The position numbers and the translations under genes are program-made. From positions 1 to 47,839 of the forward strand of contig JAJDAG010000082.1 of the NCBI GenBank assembly GCA_029262005.1: DNA of 47,839 nt. The letters are read 5' to 3'. The notes beneath the pieces were generated by a model. That model made no database searches. It saw only the letters and a list, made by a program, of their open reading frames with translations, and had not been told where the DNA came from. The stretch comes from Candidatus Zhuqueibacterota bacterium. Its GTDB lineage: Bacteria; Zhuqueibacterota; Zhuqueibacteria; Oceanimicrobiales; Oceanimicrobiaceae. This document shows, piece by piece, positions 15,922 through 25,037 of this stretch. Positions within the stretch are counted from its first letter, which is position 1; every line of letters starts with the position of its first letter.

Positions 15922-17190
15922 CTAGAAATTAAACAATACTGACGAATGAGACCAGAATCCCAAATCCTCAGTTCCAAAGGCTGATTTCATCAAATCGCCG
16001 GGGATAAAAAAGGATAGCCCTGCAGTCCAGGTAAAGTTCTTTCTGAACTTGTAATTCCCTACAAGATCAATTTCCTGTCCAAAGGCATTGTCGCCATTGC
16101 CGGCATCTTCCGCCGATAAAAAGTTGTGAAAATGGGCACCAATGCCCCACTTGGCTGATGGCTTCAGTTGCACTTTGACCATCATGTCCTTCAGCCCAAG
16201 TCCTCCCGATTGGGCCGGTACATTGATAAAATAATCCATGTAGCCATAAAACTTGTGATTTGTCGCGAACAGTGTGTTAAAGGAATTTACTTTGTTATCC
16301 GTCAGATCCTCACCGGACAGATAATCATAACCGAGTGTAAAGGCCGGCTTCAAATTAGAATTTGCAAGTGCGTAAGTAACTGCGCCTGTTAGCATAAAAG
16401 CGCTGATATCAGCACCCCGTGTCTTGCCACCCTGAAACGCGAGTTCGGCTTTATAGCTCAGGCTATTTTTCTTGCCGCGCAAGTAGGTGCCAAGTGTGGC
16501 TTGCTCAAGCGTATTCTCACCACCTATGTCGGTTCCATCAATCTGGGCCAGAAGGTAGAAATCTGCCTGAAAGCTCTCCGAACCGCTGTACATGCCGTAC
16601 AGTCCACCGAAATCAACATCATTTTCATCTGAGCGATCACCCGCAAGATTCCCTGGTGTGGCAACACCAGCAGGTGTACTTCTTTCCATAAGGCGAGCGC
16701 TGAACGCATCTAACTTAAATTTATCCGTGAAATTAATAGTGGCCACACCGCCGTCAAACGACCGCCCGACATTGTGCCAACCCACAGCCCCAATCACGCG
16801 CTGATCGCCGTAACTCAGTTCCATGCGGCCTAATTTAATGTCCAATTTGTTGAACAAAAAATGGTTCACCTTGACATAAGCCTGATGTAAATCCAAATTA
16901 GCACGGCTCGCGAGCGTATTTGTTTCTTGCCCGTAAACCCGTGAGTCCTGTATCTGAACAAATGCCGTTACATCCTCTGAGGGCGTCATAAGCACGCCGA
17001 ACCTTGTACGCAAATAGGTGTAAGAATTAAAATCGGTGTCATTGTTGAAATCTCGTTGACTGACCTCAGAGCGTTCACGAATCTGGGCTTTGTAAGTAAT
17101 TTTCCCATTCTCCTGTGCCAAAATAAATTGAGGCATGGTCACCAAACCAAATAGCAAAATAGCTACTGCTCTTTGTAGTACTCTTTTCAT
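15922..17190 (-). CDS. Outer-membrane beta-barrel, alginate-export-like porin
   Basis: A 422-residue outer-membrane protein with a signal peptide (about 1-25). The body is a run of amphipathic beta strands with aromatic girdles, ending in a terminal Phe (SHSSVLFNF) as expected for barrel assembly. The stretch LRTRFGVLMTPSEDVTAFVQIQDSR and the later GRMELSYGDQRVIG and WHNVGRSFDG resemble the alginate-export porin family, a group with broad, mostly unproven substrates. The start is placed at 17190, where AGAGAGG is close upstream; a longer frame starts ten codons earlier. It is separated from the HAO-family gene by a strong terminator, so a link by transcription would need read-through or its own promoter. 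Confidence 0.8.
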   Translation of the reverse strand: MKRVLQRAVAILLFGLVTMPQFILAQENGKITYKAQIRERSEVSQRDFNNDTDFNSYTYLRTRFGVLMTPSEDVTAFVQIQDSRVYGQETNTLASRANLDLHQAYVKVNHFLFNKLDIKLGRMELSYGDQRVIGAVGWHNVGRSFDGGVATINFTDKFKLDAFSARLMERSTPAGVATPGNLAGDRSDENDVDFGGLYGMYSGSESFQADFYLLAQIDGTDIGGENTLEQATLGTYLRGKKNSLSYKAELAFQGGKTRGADISAFMLTGAVTYALANSNLKPAFTLGYDYLSGEDLTDNKVNSFNTLFATNHKFYGYMDYFINVPAQSGGLGLKDMMVKVQLKPSAKWGIGAHFHNFLSAEDAGNGDNAFGQEIDLVGNYKFRKNFTWTAGLSFFIPGDLMKSAFGTEDLGFWSHSSVLFNF

Positions 17191-17220
17191 TCTTTTCCTC
17201 TCTCTCGTTTTTTTGATCAA

Positions 17221-17273
17221 AAAATAAGCTGTCGCACAACCTTAATTATATTGGTTGTTTGACAGCTTATTTT
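17221..17273 (-). terminator. Strong hairpin terminator of the HAO-family gene
   Basis: Perfect 13-bp arms AAAATAAGCTGTC/GACAGCTTATTTT with an inner CAACC/GGTTG stem, 16 bp past the stop at 17289. On the minus strand it ends in a run of T. Confidence 0.85.
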
Positions 17274-17288
17274 ACAGTTAATTCTGCT

Positions 17289-18749
17289 CTAGTTGCCGTA
17301 CCGTTTATTAAATTCATCCTGAGCCTTGCGTCTTTTTTCTTTTTCCTCAGGACTCAAATTGCCAGTGTACCATGCATGCTCAGGCCGCGCGAGCAATTCA
17401 TCAATGGCCTTTTGCAATATCTTGGCGCCTTTTACTTTCTCAGCATCACCGGATTCCATATTCTTATGCGCAACCTCCTTCAACTCGGGGATGAACTTGG
17501 TGTACCAATGTTTAGCAACTTCATAAAGACCATGCCAGTGGGTGTAATCAGGCGCCATCATCGCGGCACCGTGCCTGGCTCGGCGCCCTTCATGATGCCA
17601 AATTTCCCACCAGGTCCATTCAACATCTTCATCAAACTTGGTTTTGGAAATCAAGTTATTGCCGTAAAGGATTTTCATAAAATTCATGCCGGGCTTTGCA
17701 AACTTGCTATTGTACAGATTGATCACACCGTCGTATTGCTCATAGAAATTATCGACGTAACTGGGCGTATGGCAAACAGTGCACACCTGCTGCATATTTT
17801 CGCGGCGTGTTTCCCAACTGACCTTAGCCATCTTGGTCAATCCGAGTTTTGCATCGGAAATTTCAGGTCGCACCGAGGCGGGCGGACGATTGTTCCAACT
17901 TATTCTCATCCCTACATCGTGCGTTACCGGAACCAGATCTCCGTCAGTTGTGCGCACCGCAGACATGTGGCAAGTTGCACAAGTCGGAGCGGCTGTGTAA
18001 TCTTCACCCAATACCCATTTGGCGCTTTCAATATTCAGATCATCCTCATGGGCGGCAAAAGCGATCCCGTGCTTTGACTCCTCGTAAACTTCCTTTTGTG
18101 GATGATCAGGACCCAGGTGGCACTTTCCACAGTTTTCCGGCCGGCGTGCTTGCGCAGCACTGAATGCATGTCGCTGATGGCAGGCCGTACAGGAGCCTTG
18201 TGATCCGTCCGGATTAATACGGCCGATACCGGAGTTTGGCCAGCCGGTTGGCTTCAACGAACCGTCTTTATTCACTTCGACAACGCCGCCGTGGCACTGT
18301 TTACAGCCACTGACCGTCAAGGCGGAACCCCCATAGAAATTTTTGTCGCCCTCGACAATGTCAGCCAGAAAATTATCCAAGGAACCCAGAATCAAAGCCG
18401 CTTTTGCGTGATGGCTTTCATCAAATTCCTTTACTTCTTTCGAGTGGCATTTGGCGCAGTCCTTTGGAGAAACAATAATGCTGATGAAACGGCCATTGTG
18501 TTCAAACGCATCCTTCTCGCCCTCATTTGCCTGGTGGCATTCAAAACAACTGACATTGGCTCTGTAGTGCTTCGAAGTGCCCCATTCCTGATAAATCCCA
18601 GGTGTCTCATCAGAGTGACATTCCAGACACTCCTTACTTGCTTCTGTTAGCTCGGCCGGGATAACTGTTTGAGCATTTGCAACAAAAGCTCCCGCCTGCA
18701 ATAAAACAAGTGCCAAAATTATGAATAGCGGTAACTTAAACTTGTGCAT
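17289..18749 (-). CDS. Octahaem cytochrome c of the hydroxylamine oxidoreductase family (paralog 1)
   Basis: A periplasmic enzyme of 486 residues with a signal peptide (1-26) and eight CxxCH sites at residues 41, 68, 98, 149, 187, 207, 257 and 323. The segment from haem 5 to haem 6 (CTACHQRHAFSAAQ, then CGKCHLGPDHPQ) is the signature of the HAO family. Near the C-terminus, RRARHGAAMMAPDYTHWHG carries Tyr402 where, by recall, HAO has the tyrosine that cross-links the catalytic P460 haem (haem 4). That would favour hydroxylamine or hydrazine oxidation, whereas reductive family members lack it. This needs an alignment. GAGGAGG precedes the ATG. It is monocistronic, with a strong terminator behind it and 427 bp of non-coding DNA before it. 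Confidence 0.88.
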   Translation of the reverse strand: MHKFKLPLFIILALVLLQAGAFVANAQTVIPAELTEASKECLECHSDETPGIYQEWGTSKHYRANVSCFECHQANEGEKDAFEHNGRFISIIVSPKDCAKCHSKEVKEFDESHHAKAALILGSLDNFLADIVEGDKNFYGGSALTVSGCKQCHGGVVEVNKDGSLKPTGWPNSGIGRINPDGSQGSCTACHQRHAFSAAQARRPENCGKCHLGPDHPQKEVYEESKHGIAFAAHEDDLNIESAKWVLGEDYTAAPTCATCHMSAVRTTDGDLVPVTHDVGMRISWNNRPPASVRPEISDAKLGLTKMAKVSWETRRENMQQVCTVCHTPSYVDNFYEQYDGVINLYNSKFAKPGMNFMKILYGNNLISKTKFDEDVEWTWWEIWHHEGRRARHGAAMMAPDYTHWHGLYEVAKHWYTKFIPELKEVAHKNMESGDAEKVKGAKILQKAIDELLARPEHAWYTGNLSPEEKEKRRKAQDEFNKRYGN

Positions 18750-19176
18750 ACTTCTTCCTCCTCATAAGTGAAATAGTGCAGTGGTTTTAATTGGTGTTTA
18801 GCCGCGAAATAGCATCTTTGCCATTTCAGATAAGTACTCACGCTCCAGACAGCCATCACTCTGGACAAACATACCGAAACTTGAAATTTTCGGTTAATCA
18901 CTAATTTTTATTCGAGCCGCATTTTTTGCAATATTAAATTTAGCACGACAAATATTAGACCAATATGAAATGCAATTAAAAAGAACTGTTTTTATGAAAC
19001 TTACAGATTTTTTATGATTACATAAGTGTCTTGTTGCTCTCAAGTATGGGAATCCAATGCACTTTTATTTCTCAAGAGTAAAAATCCAGCCGGGGGAAAA
19101 ACGAATTACATTCGCCCCAATAGAATTGATGTCCATGTCGTTCACGCGCTGGAAATGCAGGTTGTTTCCCTTAATC
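18750..19176. other. 427-bp intergenic region
   Basis: AT-rich between about 18890 and 19030. No convincing promoter pair, ORF, RNA gene or hairpin was recognised. It must hold the promoter of the HAO-family gene and the end of the conduit operon. Confidence 0.4.
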
Positions 19177-20385
19177 TCACTCCTTCAACTCGTGGCAATA
19201 GCTTCCACAGAACCCAGTCGGTGACTGCTCTGAATTAACATGGCATGAATAACACAGGGCGCTGTCATCTTCATGAAAACTTGAACTATCGCCAAATCGA
19301 TTGGCAAAACCTGGGTCATGTGTTTGTGGATTTGTGCCTTGAACATTGTCAAAATCAGTGTGGCAAAGAAGGCAAGCAGGGTCGTCCCCCTCGGTGCTGT
19401 GACAAGCCGCGCAACTTTCAATATCCCTTTTGGCTAGCTCTGCATGACGGCCACCGCCGGTACCAACAACTCCGGCAACAGCACCCCAATCAGAGCCTCC
19501 GTGCCAGCCTGGCTTGCCTGCAACATCCACACCTTCCGCCTCATGACAGGTCTGGCAGAAATTTACTGATTCGTGACAGACAGAGCACTCCTGCGCTCTC
19601 CCCTGTGCCTCAATTGGATGCGTGAACCTGAAATTGAGTCCATGGACGCGTGCAAGCCGCAATCCTTTTGTTCCGGAAGAAGGGGCAAAAGGCGCTTGTT
19701 TGTCTTGACTTAAACCTTGTGCAGCGGTAAAGGAAGTGCTTAACAATACGCCCCCTTCATGGCATTCGGAGCAGTCATTTTGTGAGTGGCACATGGCACA
19801 TTGCTCATCTTCAATTCTGGCAATGTTCTTGTGCGCTACGATAAAATCCGCCGTGTGATCGTTTGGCCGGAGATTGAGTGTGCTCGTGTGACAAACAACA
19901 CATTCCAGACTGGCCTGCTGGTTGTTGTGACATTCTGAGCAAGCGTCCATTGATGCACGACTTTCAGCGTTTGCTAAATCCACTTCACTCAGATTTGTGT
20001 GACAGGATTTGCAATCTACTTTCAGTTCTGTTACATGGAATTTGTGGCTATAATTGACAGACGCTGGTGCCAACTCAAACGTTGTCCAGCTTTCCTCGTC
20101 GCCTGGATGACACACTTCGCATTCCTCTTCATCTTCAACATCATGACAGTTTGCACAATCATCCATACCAGGCAAAAGATTGTCACTGCTCACTTGACTT
20201 TCCGATGCTTTCGCGTGACAATCAGTGCAAGATGCCTCAGCCTCGGCTTGATGAAACTTGTGCGAAAAAATAATGACTTCCTTGCGGTTCTGCAGCTTTG
20301 TCTCAGACTGCACAAGCACCGCTCCCAAACCAAAAAATGAAACTCCGAAAATCAACAACCACTGTTTTGCTGTTATGTTATTCAT
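19177..20385 (-). CDS. 14-haem periplasmic cytochrome c
   Basis: A 402-residue electron carrier with 13 CxxCH sites and a final CGSYCH (CX3CH) only four residues from the C-terminus, giving 14 potential c haems. Distal His pairs such as SHKFH recur, as in cytochrome c7/c3 wires. The N-terminus (residues 7-25 hydrophobic) is a signal or uncleaved anchor. It starts nine bp after the beta-barrel gene; its Shine-Dalgarno AGGAAGG overlaps the barrel's stop, so the two are translationally coupled. That coupling and its haem number fit a conduit cytochrome partnered with the barrel. It is the last gene of the operon starting at 25907. I know no characterised homolog. Confidence 0.85.
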   Translation of the reverse strand: MNNITAKQWLLIFGVSFFGLGAVLVQSETKLQNRKEVIIFSHKFHQAEAEASCTDCHAKASESQVSSDNLLPGMDDCANCHDVEDEEECEVCHPGDEESWTTFELAPASVNYSHKFHVTELKVDCKSCHTNLSEVDLANAESRASMDACSECHNNQQASLECVVCHTSTLNLRPNDHTADFIVAHKNIARIEDEQCAMCHSQNDCSECHEGGVLLSTSFTAAQGLSQDKQAPFAPSSGTKGLRLARVHGLNFRFTHPIEAQGRAQECSVCHESVNFCQTCHEAEGVDVAGKPGWHGGSDWGAVAGVVGTGGGRHAELAKRDIESCAACHSTEGDDPACLLCHTDFDNVQGTNPQTHDPGFANRFGDSSSFHEDDSALCYSCHVNSEQSPTGFCGSYCHELKE

Positions 20386-20394
20386 AAGCTTGGT

Positions 20395-21666
20395 CTACCT
20401 TCCTGATTTGAAGAACCAGTAATTGGCTTTAATAAACAATCGAAAATCGTTGCGTAAGAATCGGTTGCGAACCCCATGTCCCATGAAATCTATTGAAAGA
20501 TGTTTTCCTTGTCTGTAATTAAAACCCACACTTCCGGTCAAAGAAGTATTCTTGTCGGATTTTTCATCAAACAGGCTGTAACGCGAAAAACCGCTACTGG
20601 CGAGCAGGGACAGTTTTTGTGTAAGTGGATAATTGAAGGCGACATGCAGCCCGTTGTTTAAGCCACCGTACCCGCTTCTGTAATTGTACCCCAGAAAGCC
20701 ATGTTTATATCTAATGCCAGCTCCGAAACGGATGGTTTTATCTCCTTCATATTTTTGCAGACCCAAATTTCCGTTGACAAACCAACTTTGTTTAATGTTG
20801 TAGCTGGCTCGCAGTCCAACGTGCTGGCTGGTGTTTTGCGTAAACACTGAAAAGAGCGAATTGGCTTCAAGCAAAGGGGCACGATGCACAAATTCACCCG
20901 TTAAATCGATTTTTTTTGACACAGACAGGCGCAGCTCAACCTGGCCCCTTCTGACACGCTGCTGCTCAATATCAAAATCGAGTCTGCCATAAGTACTAAA
21001 TTTGCTTGAAAAACTACGAAAAATATCCAGACCGGCAAGACGTTGCTCAAGGCTTTCAAAAGAAACAACCCGATTAGTATACCGACCGGGCTGAGAATAA
21101 GCAACAGGCCGGCGATTTCTTTGCACAAAACTAAGGAGAATTTTACTGCCGAACAGTTTGTCCGTGCTCACTCTCATACCAAACGAATGACCAGCATCCC
21201 AGTCCGCTATTTTAACTTTGTTTACAAATGGAACCAGGGTACCGACAAAGCCACCGACCTTCAAATATTTGCCGGCCTGAAGCTGAATGTCCAGACCATC
21301 AATGGTGCCATAAGCCACGCCTGAGTAAATGCGCTGCCTGCCAAGTCTAACTCTGCGAAGCACGCCTTTTCTCTCTCGCCACTGCGCGTAGGTGTTATAA
21401 AGTCTTGGAATAAGATCGTCATCCGCTTTTTGCGCAATGTCCTGCGATGCCTGGCCGTAGAAGTGAAACGACAGCCTGTTCGATGCCAGTTGCCCAACCG
21501 TGATACGGGCCGTCTGGTAGACCCGAAGATGATTCTCAGAAATGCTATCCGATGTGGACCGCTCCCACGAATAAAACGAGGTTGAAAGCCGGGCACTCAG
21601 TGACTGGCCAAAACCCGGTGCAGTTAAAGCCAGTGCCAAGGGAACCCACAATAGTTTTTTTAACAT
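20395..21666 (-). CDS. Outer-membrane beta-barrel, candidate porin of a porin-cytochrome conduit
   Basis: A 423-residue protein with a signal peptide (MLKKLLWVPLALALTAPGFG) followed by alternating amphipathic strands typical of a barrel (for example LSFHFYGQASQDI, KLSLLASSGFSRYSL, LSIDFMGHGVRN), ending near a terminal aromatic strand. The length is close to that of the Geobacter conduit porins and much shorter than MtrB. No CxxC motif of the MtrB type was seen. It lies between the NapC-type gene (77 bp) and the 14-haem gene (9 bp). The role as an electron-conduit sheath is inferred from context; an ordinary porin is the alternative. AGAGGGG precedes the ATG. Confidence 0.75.
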   Translation of the reverse strand: MLKKLLWVPLALALTAPGFGQSLSARLSTSFYSWERSTSDSISENHLRVYQTARITVGQLASNRLSFHFYGQASQDIAQKADDDLIPRLYNTYAQWRERKGVLRRVRLGRQRIYSGVAYGTIDGLDIQLQAGKYLKVGGFVGTLVPFVNKVKIADWDAGHSFGMRVSTDKLFGSKILLSFVQRNRRPVAYSQPGRYTNRVVSFESLEQRLAGLDIFRSFSSKFSTYGRLDFDIEQQRVRRGQVELRLSVSKKIDLTGEFVHRAPLLEANSLFSVFTQNTSQHVGLRASYNIKQSWFVNGNLGLQKYEGDKTIRFGAGIRYKHGFLGYNYRSGYGGLNNGLHVAFNYPLTQKLSLLASSGFSRYSLFDEKSDKNTSLTGSVGFNYRQGKHLSIDFMGHGVRNRFLRNDFRLFIKANYWFFKSGR

Positions 21667-21743
21667 GTTACCCCTCTAAATAGTGTTCACTCCCATTGCC
21701 TGCCTGAACAGAGATTCCAAGTCTGTAATTCTGAAAAAACCGT

Positions 21744-23252
21744 TTACTGCAATTGTGAAGTTCCATCGTGACATTCGCTGCAGGCCGACTCTTTCCAGGC
21801 TTCGTCGATGTCAACGGGATGTTTGAATTCGAGGCCACCGGGTGCAATCATTTCCCCTTGTTCACCATTGCCTTGAGAAAGAATGATGTGGCACGTACTG
21901 CAATCATTAGAAATCGTTTCGCCATCCTCAGTTATAAATGCGCCGTTGTGGCAGCGATAACATCCCGGGCTGGTGAAATGGCCGATGTTATCTGGGTAAA
22001 CATCCCAGCGTACCTTCATCTTGGGGAAAAAATTCTGGCTGTAGATTTTCTGAACACCCGCAATCAGACTGTCAATATCTGTTTTTCTTTCTGCAATAAC
22101 GTCCGGGTATTCCTCTTCGTAAGCGCTCCGAATCGTGCCGGCAATCGCTGTCAGTGCGGAGTCCTTGGTTGTAAATTCGCCAATCAAAGCCTCAATGCCA
22201 ATTCGCTTGGCACTGGGTAAGGATTTGTCAATCCACCCAGCCGTTAATGCACGATTCATCGCCTTGCTAGGCGTTTGGTAAATATGAGTAGGCCGGTTAT
22301 GGCAGTCGATGCAATCCATTCTGCGTTTGGCATATTTGCCCATATCTTCCGGCTCAATGGGATTCTCTTCATTAATATATTCACGGACTTTGCCTTCATG
22401 ATCTTTGATGCGGACCCAGCCAATTTCCTGCCTGCGTTCATCAGTGGCAATATAGTCTATTTCATTGGCAATATTCATGTGCCAGTGAATTCCCTCGGCA
22501 ATCCCAATATTCTTGCTACCTCCTCCGGTCTTGATTAGAAGACGGATCGGCCAGTGACTGTTCTCTTCATCTACCATATAGTGGTCATAGATTTTTTCGA
22601 GAGAACCGTGAAATTTGTCCGGCCAATGGCACTGTTCGCATGTTTCACGGGCCGGTCGTAAATTTTCAATAGGGGTAGGTATTGGCCGTGGGAACAGGTC
22701 AAAACTGGCGGCATAAACCTGGTATGCACCTGAGAGTTTAGACCTCACATACCAATCCGCCCCATGCCCGACATGGCACTCGGCACAGGTCACGCGCGCA
22801 TGCGGAGAATGTTGGTAAGCCACAAATTCCGGCTCCATCACAGTGTGACAAACCTGGCCACAAAAAGTGACTGATTCGGTAAATTCATAAGCTTTGTAAC
22901 TGCCAATAGCCGTGGCAAGCAAAAAAACTATCGTCACGGAAGAAAAAACCATGGTAGCACGCCGGTGCGAAGCTTTGCCAAGATCGACATAAAAAGATCT
23001 CGGTTGTATCTCCCCAAGGTCCGACGCCCAACGTCGTCGTTCCAGAATCATACCAATTGGAATCAAAACCAGCCCAAGTACAAGCATGGCCGGCAGGATA
23101 ATAAATGCAATAATGCCGGTATAAGGTGCCGGGTCTCCCATTATTACGTCAAAAATTACAATTGCCAGAATGACCACAAAATTAACAATCGCGGCAACAG
23201 CCCCAAACATGCTTATTGGGTTATAAACAGAACTTGGTAGTTTTTTAAGCAC
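21744..23252 (-). CDS. NapC/NirT-type inner-membrane heptahaem cytochrome c (quinol dehydrogenase)
   Basis: A 502-residue membrane cytochrome likely to pass electrons from the quinol pool to periplasmic carriers. Three membrane helices (about 17-37, 46-70, 100-118) precede a periplasmic part. The first haem site is the unusual CGQVCH (131-136) followed by TVMEP, matching the NapC/NrfH-type first haem with a nearby Met. CAECH, CEQCH, CIDCH, CYRCH, CSTCH and CSECH follow, seven in all. NapC itself has one helix and four haems, so this is an extended version. The start is a GTG at 23252 with GGAGG five bases upstream. It is third in a five-gene operon. Confidence 0.86.
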   Translation of the reverse strand: MLKKLPSSVYNPISMFGAVAAIVNFVVILAIVIFDVIMGDPAPYTGIIAFIILPAMLVLGLVLIPIGMILERRRWASDLGEIQPRSFYVDLGKASHRRATMVFSSVTIVFLLATAIGSYKAYEFTESVTFCGQVCHTVMEPEFVAYQHSPHARVTCAECHVGHGADWYVRSKLSGAYQVYAASFDLFPRPIPTPIENLRPARETCEQCHWPDKFHGSLEKIYDHYMVDEENSHWPIRLLIKTGGGSKNIGIAEGIHWHMNIANEIDYIATDERRQEIGWVRIKDHEGKVREYINEENPIEPEDMGKYAKRRMDCIDCHNRPTHIYQTPSKAMNRALTAGWIDKSLPSAKRIGIEALIGEFTTKDSALTAIAGTIRSAYEEEYPDVIAERKTDIDSLIAGVQKIYSQNFFPKMKVRWDVYPDNIGHFTSPGCYRCHNGAFITEDGETISNDCSTCHIILSQGNGEQGEMIAPGGLEFKHPVDIDEAWKESACSECHDGTSQLQ

Positions 23253-23279
23253 TCGTTCCTCCGATATGCGTGCGGAAAA

Positions 23280-24995
23280 TCAATTTTCAGTCGCGGCAGT
23301 CACAGTTGTATTTTTTCGATGCCGCGCGTAAAGCAATGACAATCCAAGCAAAACAGATCCCACTGCCAGAAACAATATGATACGCAAACCTGCGTTTAAT
23401 TGAGCCATATCAATTAGAAAAACCCGAAAAAGTACCGCCAGTATGGTACCGAAAGCCATCCACCGATACTTCACTTTCTTGAGTAGCAAACTCATCCCGA
23501 AAAAGAACAGCGTTGCCACGAGCCACAAAAGACTGACATAAGGCGCCGGCACCGCGTGAGAACAGCCGTACAGAATAATGACAAAAGCTGAAGCAAGATA
23601 CGCACTGCGAATTTTCTCTGTTCTAAGTTCCAGGCGCTGCTGCTGCCAATTCAGTAATCTGGCGCTGATTAGCGCGACTATCGCATAACTTAAATTTACA
23701 AAATTATTCGATTCAAAAAACTGCAAATAGGCCAGAAAAATACCAAGATAAATAAAGCTGTTTACAACAACAAGTAGCCTGGACCTGAACCAAACTGCGT
23801 TTGAAACAACCAGCAAACTTTGCCAGCCCAACCAAATAAAATACTCCGGCGCATCAAACTGCAAAAAGATGGCCACACTCAAGCCGAAATAACCAAAGCA
23901 AGCATTTATTGAGGACGCGTATTTACTTTGATTTCTGCCCCAATTCAACATGGAAAAAACGAGAAGAAATCCTGCAAGCACGACATAAACAATAGCCAGA
24001 TGTGGCTTATGGAACATGAAACCTGCAAGTGACGCCAGCACGGACATACCTGTCGCATTTACGAAAGTCAGGGACAGTTCAAACATCTCCGATCGGTTGT
24101 TTTCCTTTGCAAACAGCGTTGGAAGCGCGAACAAAGCTCCGTAAACAAACAGGTAAATCAAACTATTTTGATGCTCTGACGCTATCTGCAACGGTCTGCC
24201 AAGCAGTGGATTGTTGAGCATCCAAAGCAGGTGAGTTACATAAACCAGAATCATGCAAACAATAAACGATTTCTGCCAGGAAAATCTGAACAATGCAAAG
24301 GCGCCGGCTGCCGCAGTCAACACCAGCATGAGCTGACAATAGTGGCTGGACTCGCTGATCAAGCCGGTCGCGCAACACAAAAAAAATGTCAATCCGGTGA
24401 GCAGCTCGCTCCCACGTTTTAACGACAACAGGTAAAACGCCACCAACAAACCGGTGAGTGCAATCAGTGCAATCGTTTGGTTGGTCAAAACCGGCGTGCT
24501 GTTCAAAAAATGCAAGCGAAGTGTGACAAAATAACAAAGAACAAGACCACCGCCAAACAATAGCCTCGACAGGTGCTGTAACGTTACACGCCAAATTCTT
24601 GATAACGCGAAAACACCCGCCACCAACAAATAGGCGACCAAAGTCGTCACAGCAGGCGGAACGGAAGCAAATGGGTAGCTGACGAGGAATGCGACCCCCA
24701 AAAGCAGAACGAGCGTCCCGACCCGTGCCAGCCAGAATTCGCCGATTTTAGACTCCAAAGAGGCTGCTGCGCCGGTCGAGGGCGTTTCAGCTAAAGTGTC
24801 GGAGATGCGGTTGGGTTCGCTAACAGTCCGGACGGACTCCCGCATCGATATGTCGAGGTGATTTTCGAGAAACAAAACCCGCTTCTCCAGCATCTCGATT
24901 TTGCGCTGAAGTGTATTCGGCTCGGGTTGTTGACTTTTAATTGATTCGTCCATTGCACCAGAAATAGAATCTATGACTTCGGTGGTCACAGGCAT
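23280..24995 (-). CDS. DUF2339-like polytopic membrane protein
   Basis: A 571-residue integral membrane protein. Residues 1-85 are soluble and include a short predicted coiled coil (LQRKIEMLEKRVLFLENHL); the rest is about 14-16 hydrophobic helices. The junction LESKIGEFWLARVGTLVLLLGVAF matches the start of DUF2339 family proteins (pattern W-L-x-R-[IV]-G-x-L-x-L-L-L-G-V-A-F), whose function is unknown. It lies 42 bp after the seven-haem lipoprotein and 27 bp before the NapC-type gene, so it is inside the conduit operon. It has no haem motif. A role in assembly of the conduit is possible but not shown by sequence. No clear Shine-Dalgarno was seen. Confidence 0.75.
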   Translation of the reverse strand: MPVTTEVIDSISGAMDESIKSQQPEPNTLQRKIEMLEKRVLFLENHLDISMRESVRTVSEPNRISDTLAETPSTGAAASLESKIGEFWLARVGTLVLLLGVAFLVSYPFASVPPAVTTLVAYLLVAGVFALSRIWRVTLQHLSRLLFGGGLVLCYFVTLRLHFLNSTPVLTNQTIALIALTGLLVAFYLLSLKRGSELLTGLTFFLCCATGLISESSHYCQLMLVLTAAAGAFALFRFSWQKSFIVCMILVYVTHLLWMLNNPLLGRPLQIASEHQNSLIYLFVYGALFALPTLFAKENNRSEMFELSLTFVNATGMSVLASLAGFMFHKPHLAIVYVVLAGFLLVFSMLNWGRNQSKYASSINACFGYFGLSVAIFLQFDAPEYFIWLGWQSLLVVSNAVWFRSRLLVVVNSFIYLGIFLAYLQFFESNNFVNLSYAIVALISARLLNWQQQRLELRTEKIRSAYLASAFVIILYGCSHAVPAPYVSLLWLVATLFFFGMSLLLKKVKYRWMAFGTILAVLFRVFLIDMAQLNAGLRIILFLAVGSVLLGLSLLYARHRKNTTVTAATEN

Positions 24996-25037
24996 TGCGA
25001 CAACCGTTTTCCCGCTTGATACAAAGAAAATTACAAA

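Noticed and set aside
17259-18077. A 272-codon plus-strand open frame opposite the HAO-family gene
   Set aside because: It is the antisense shadow of a gene with eight haem motifs and a signal peptide; it has no motif or Shine-Dalgarno of its own.
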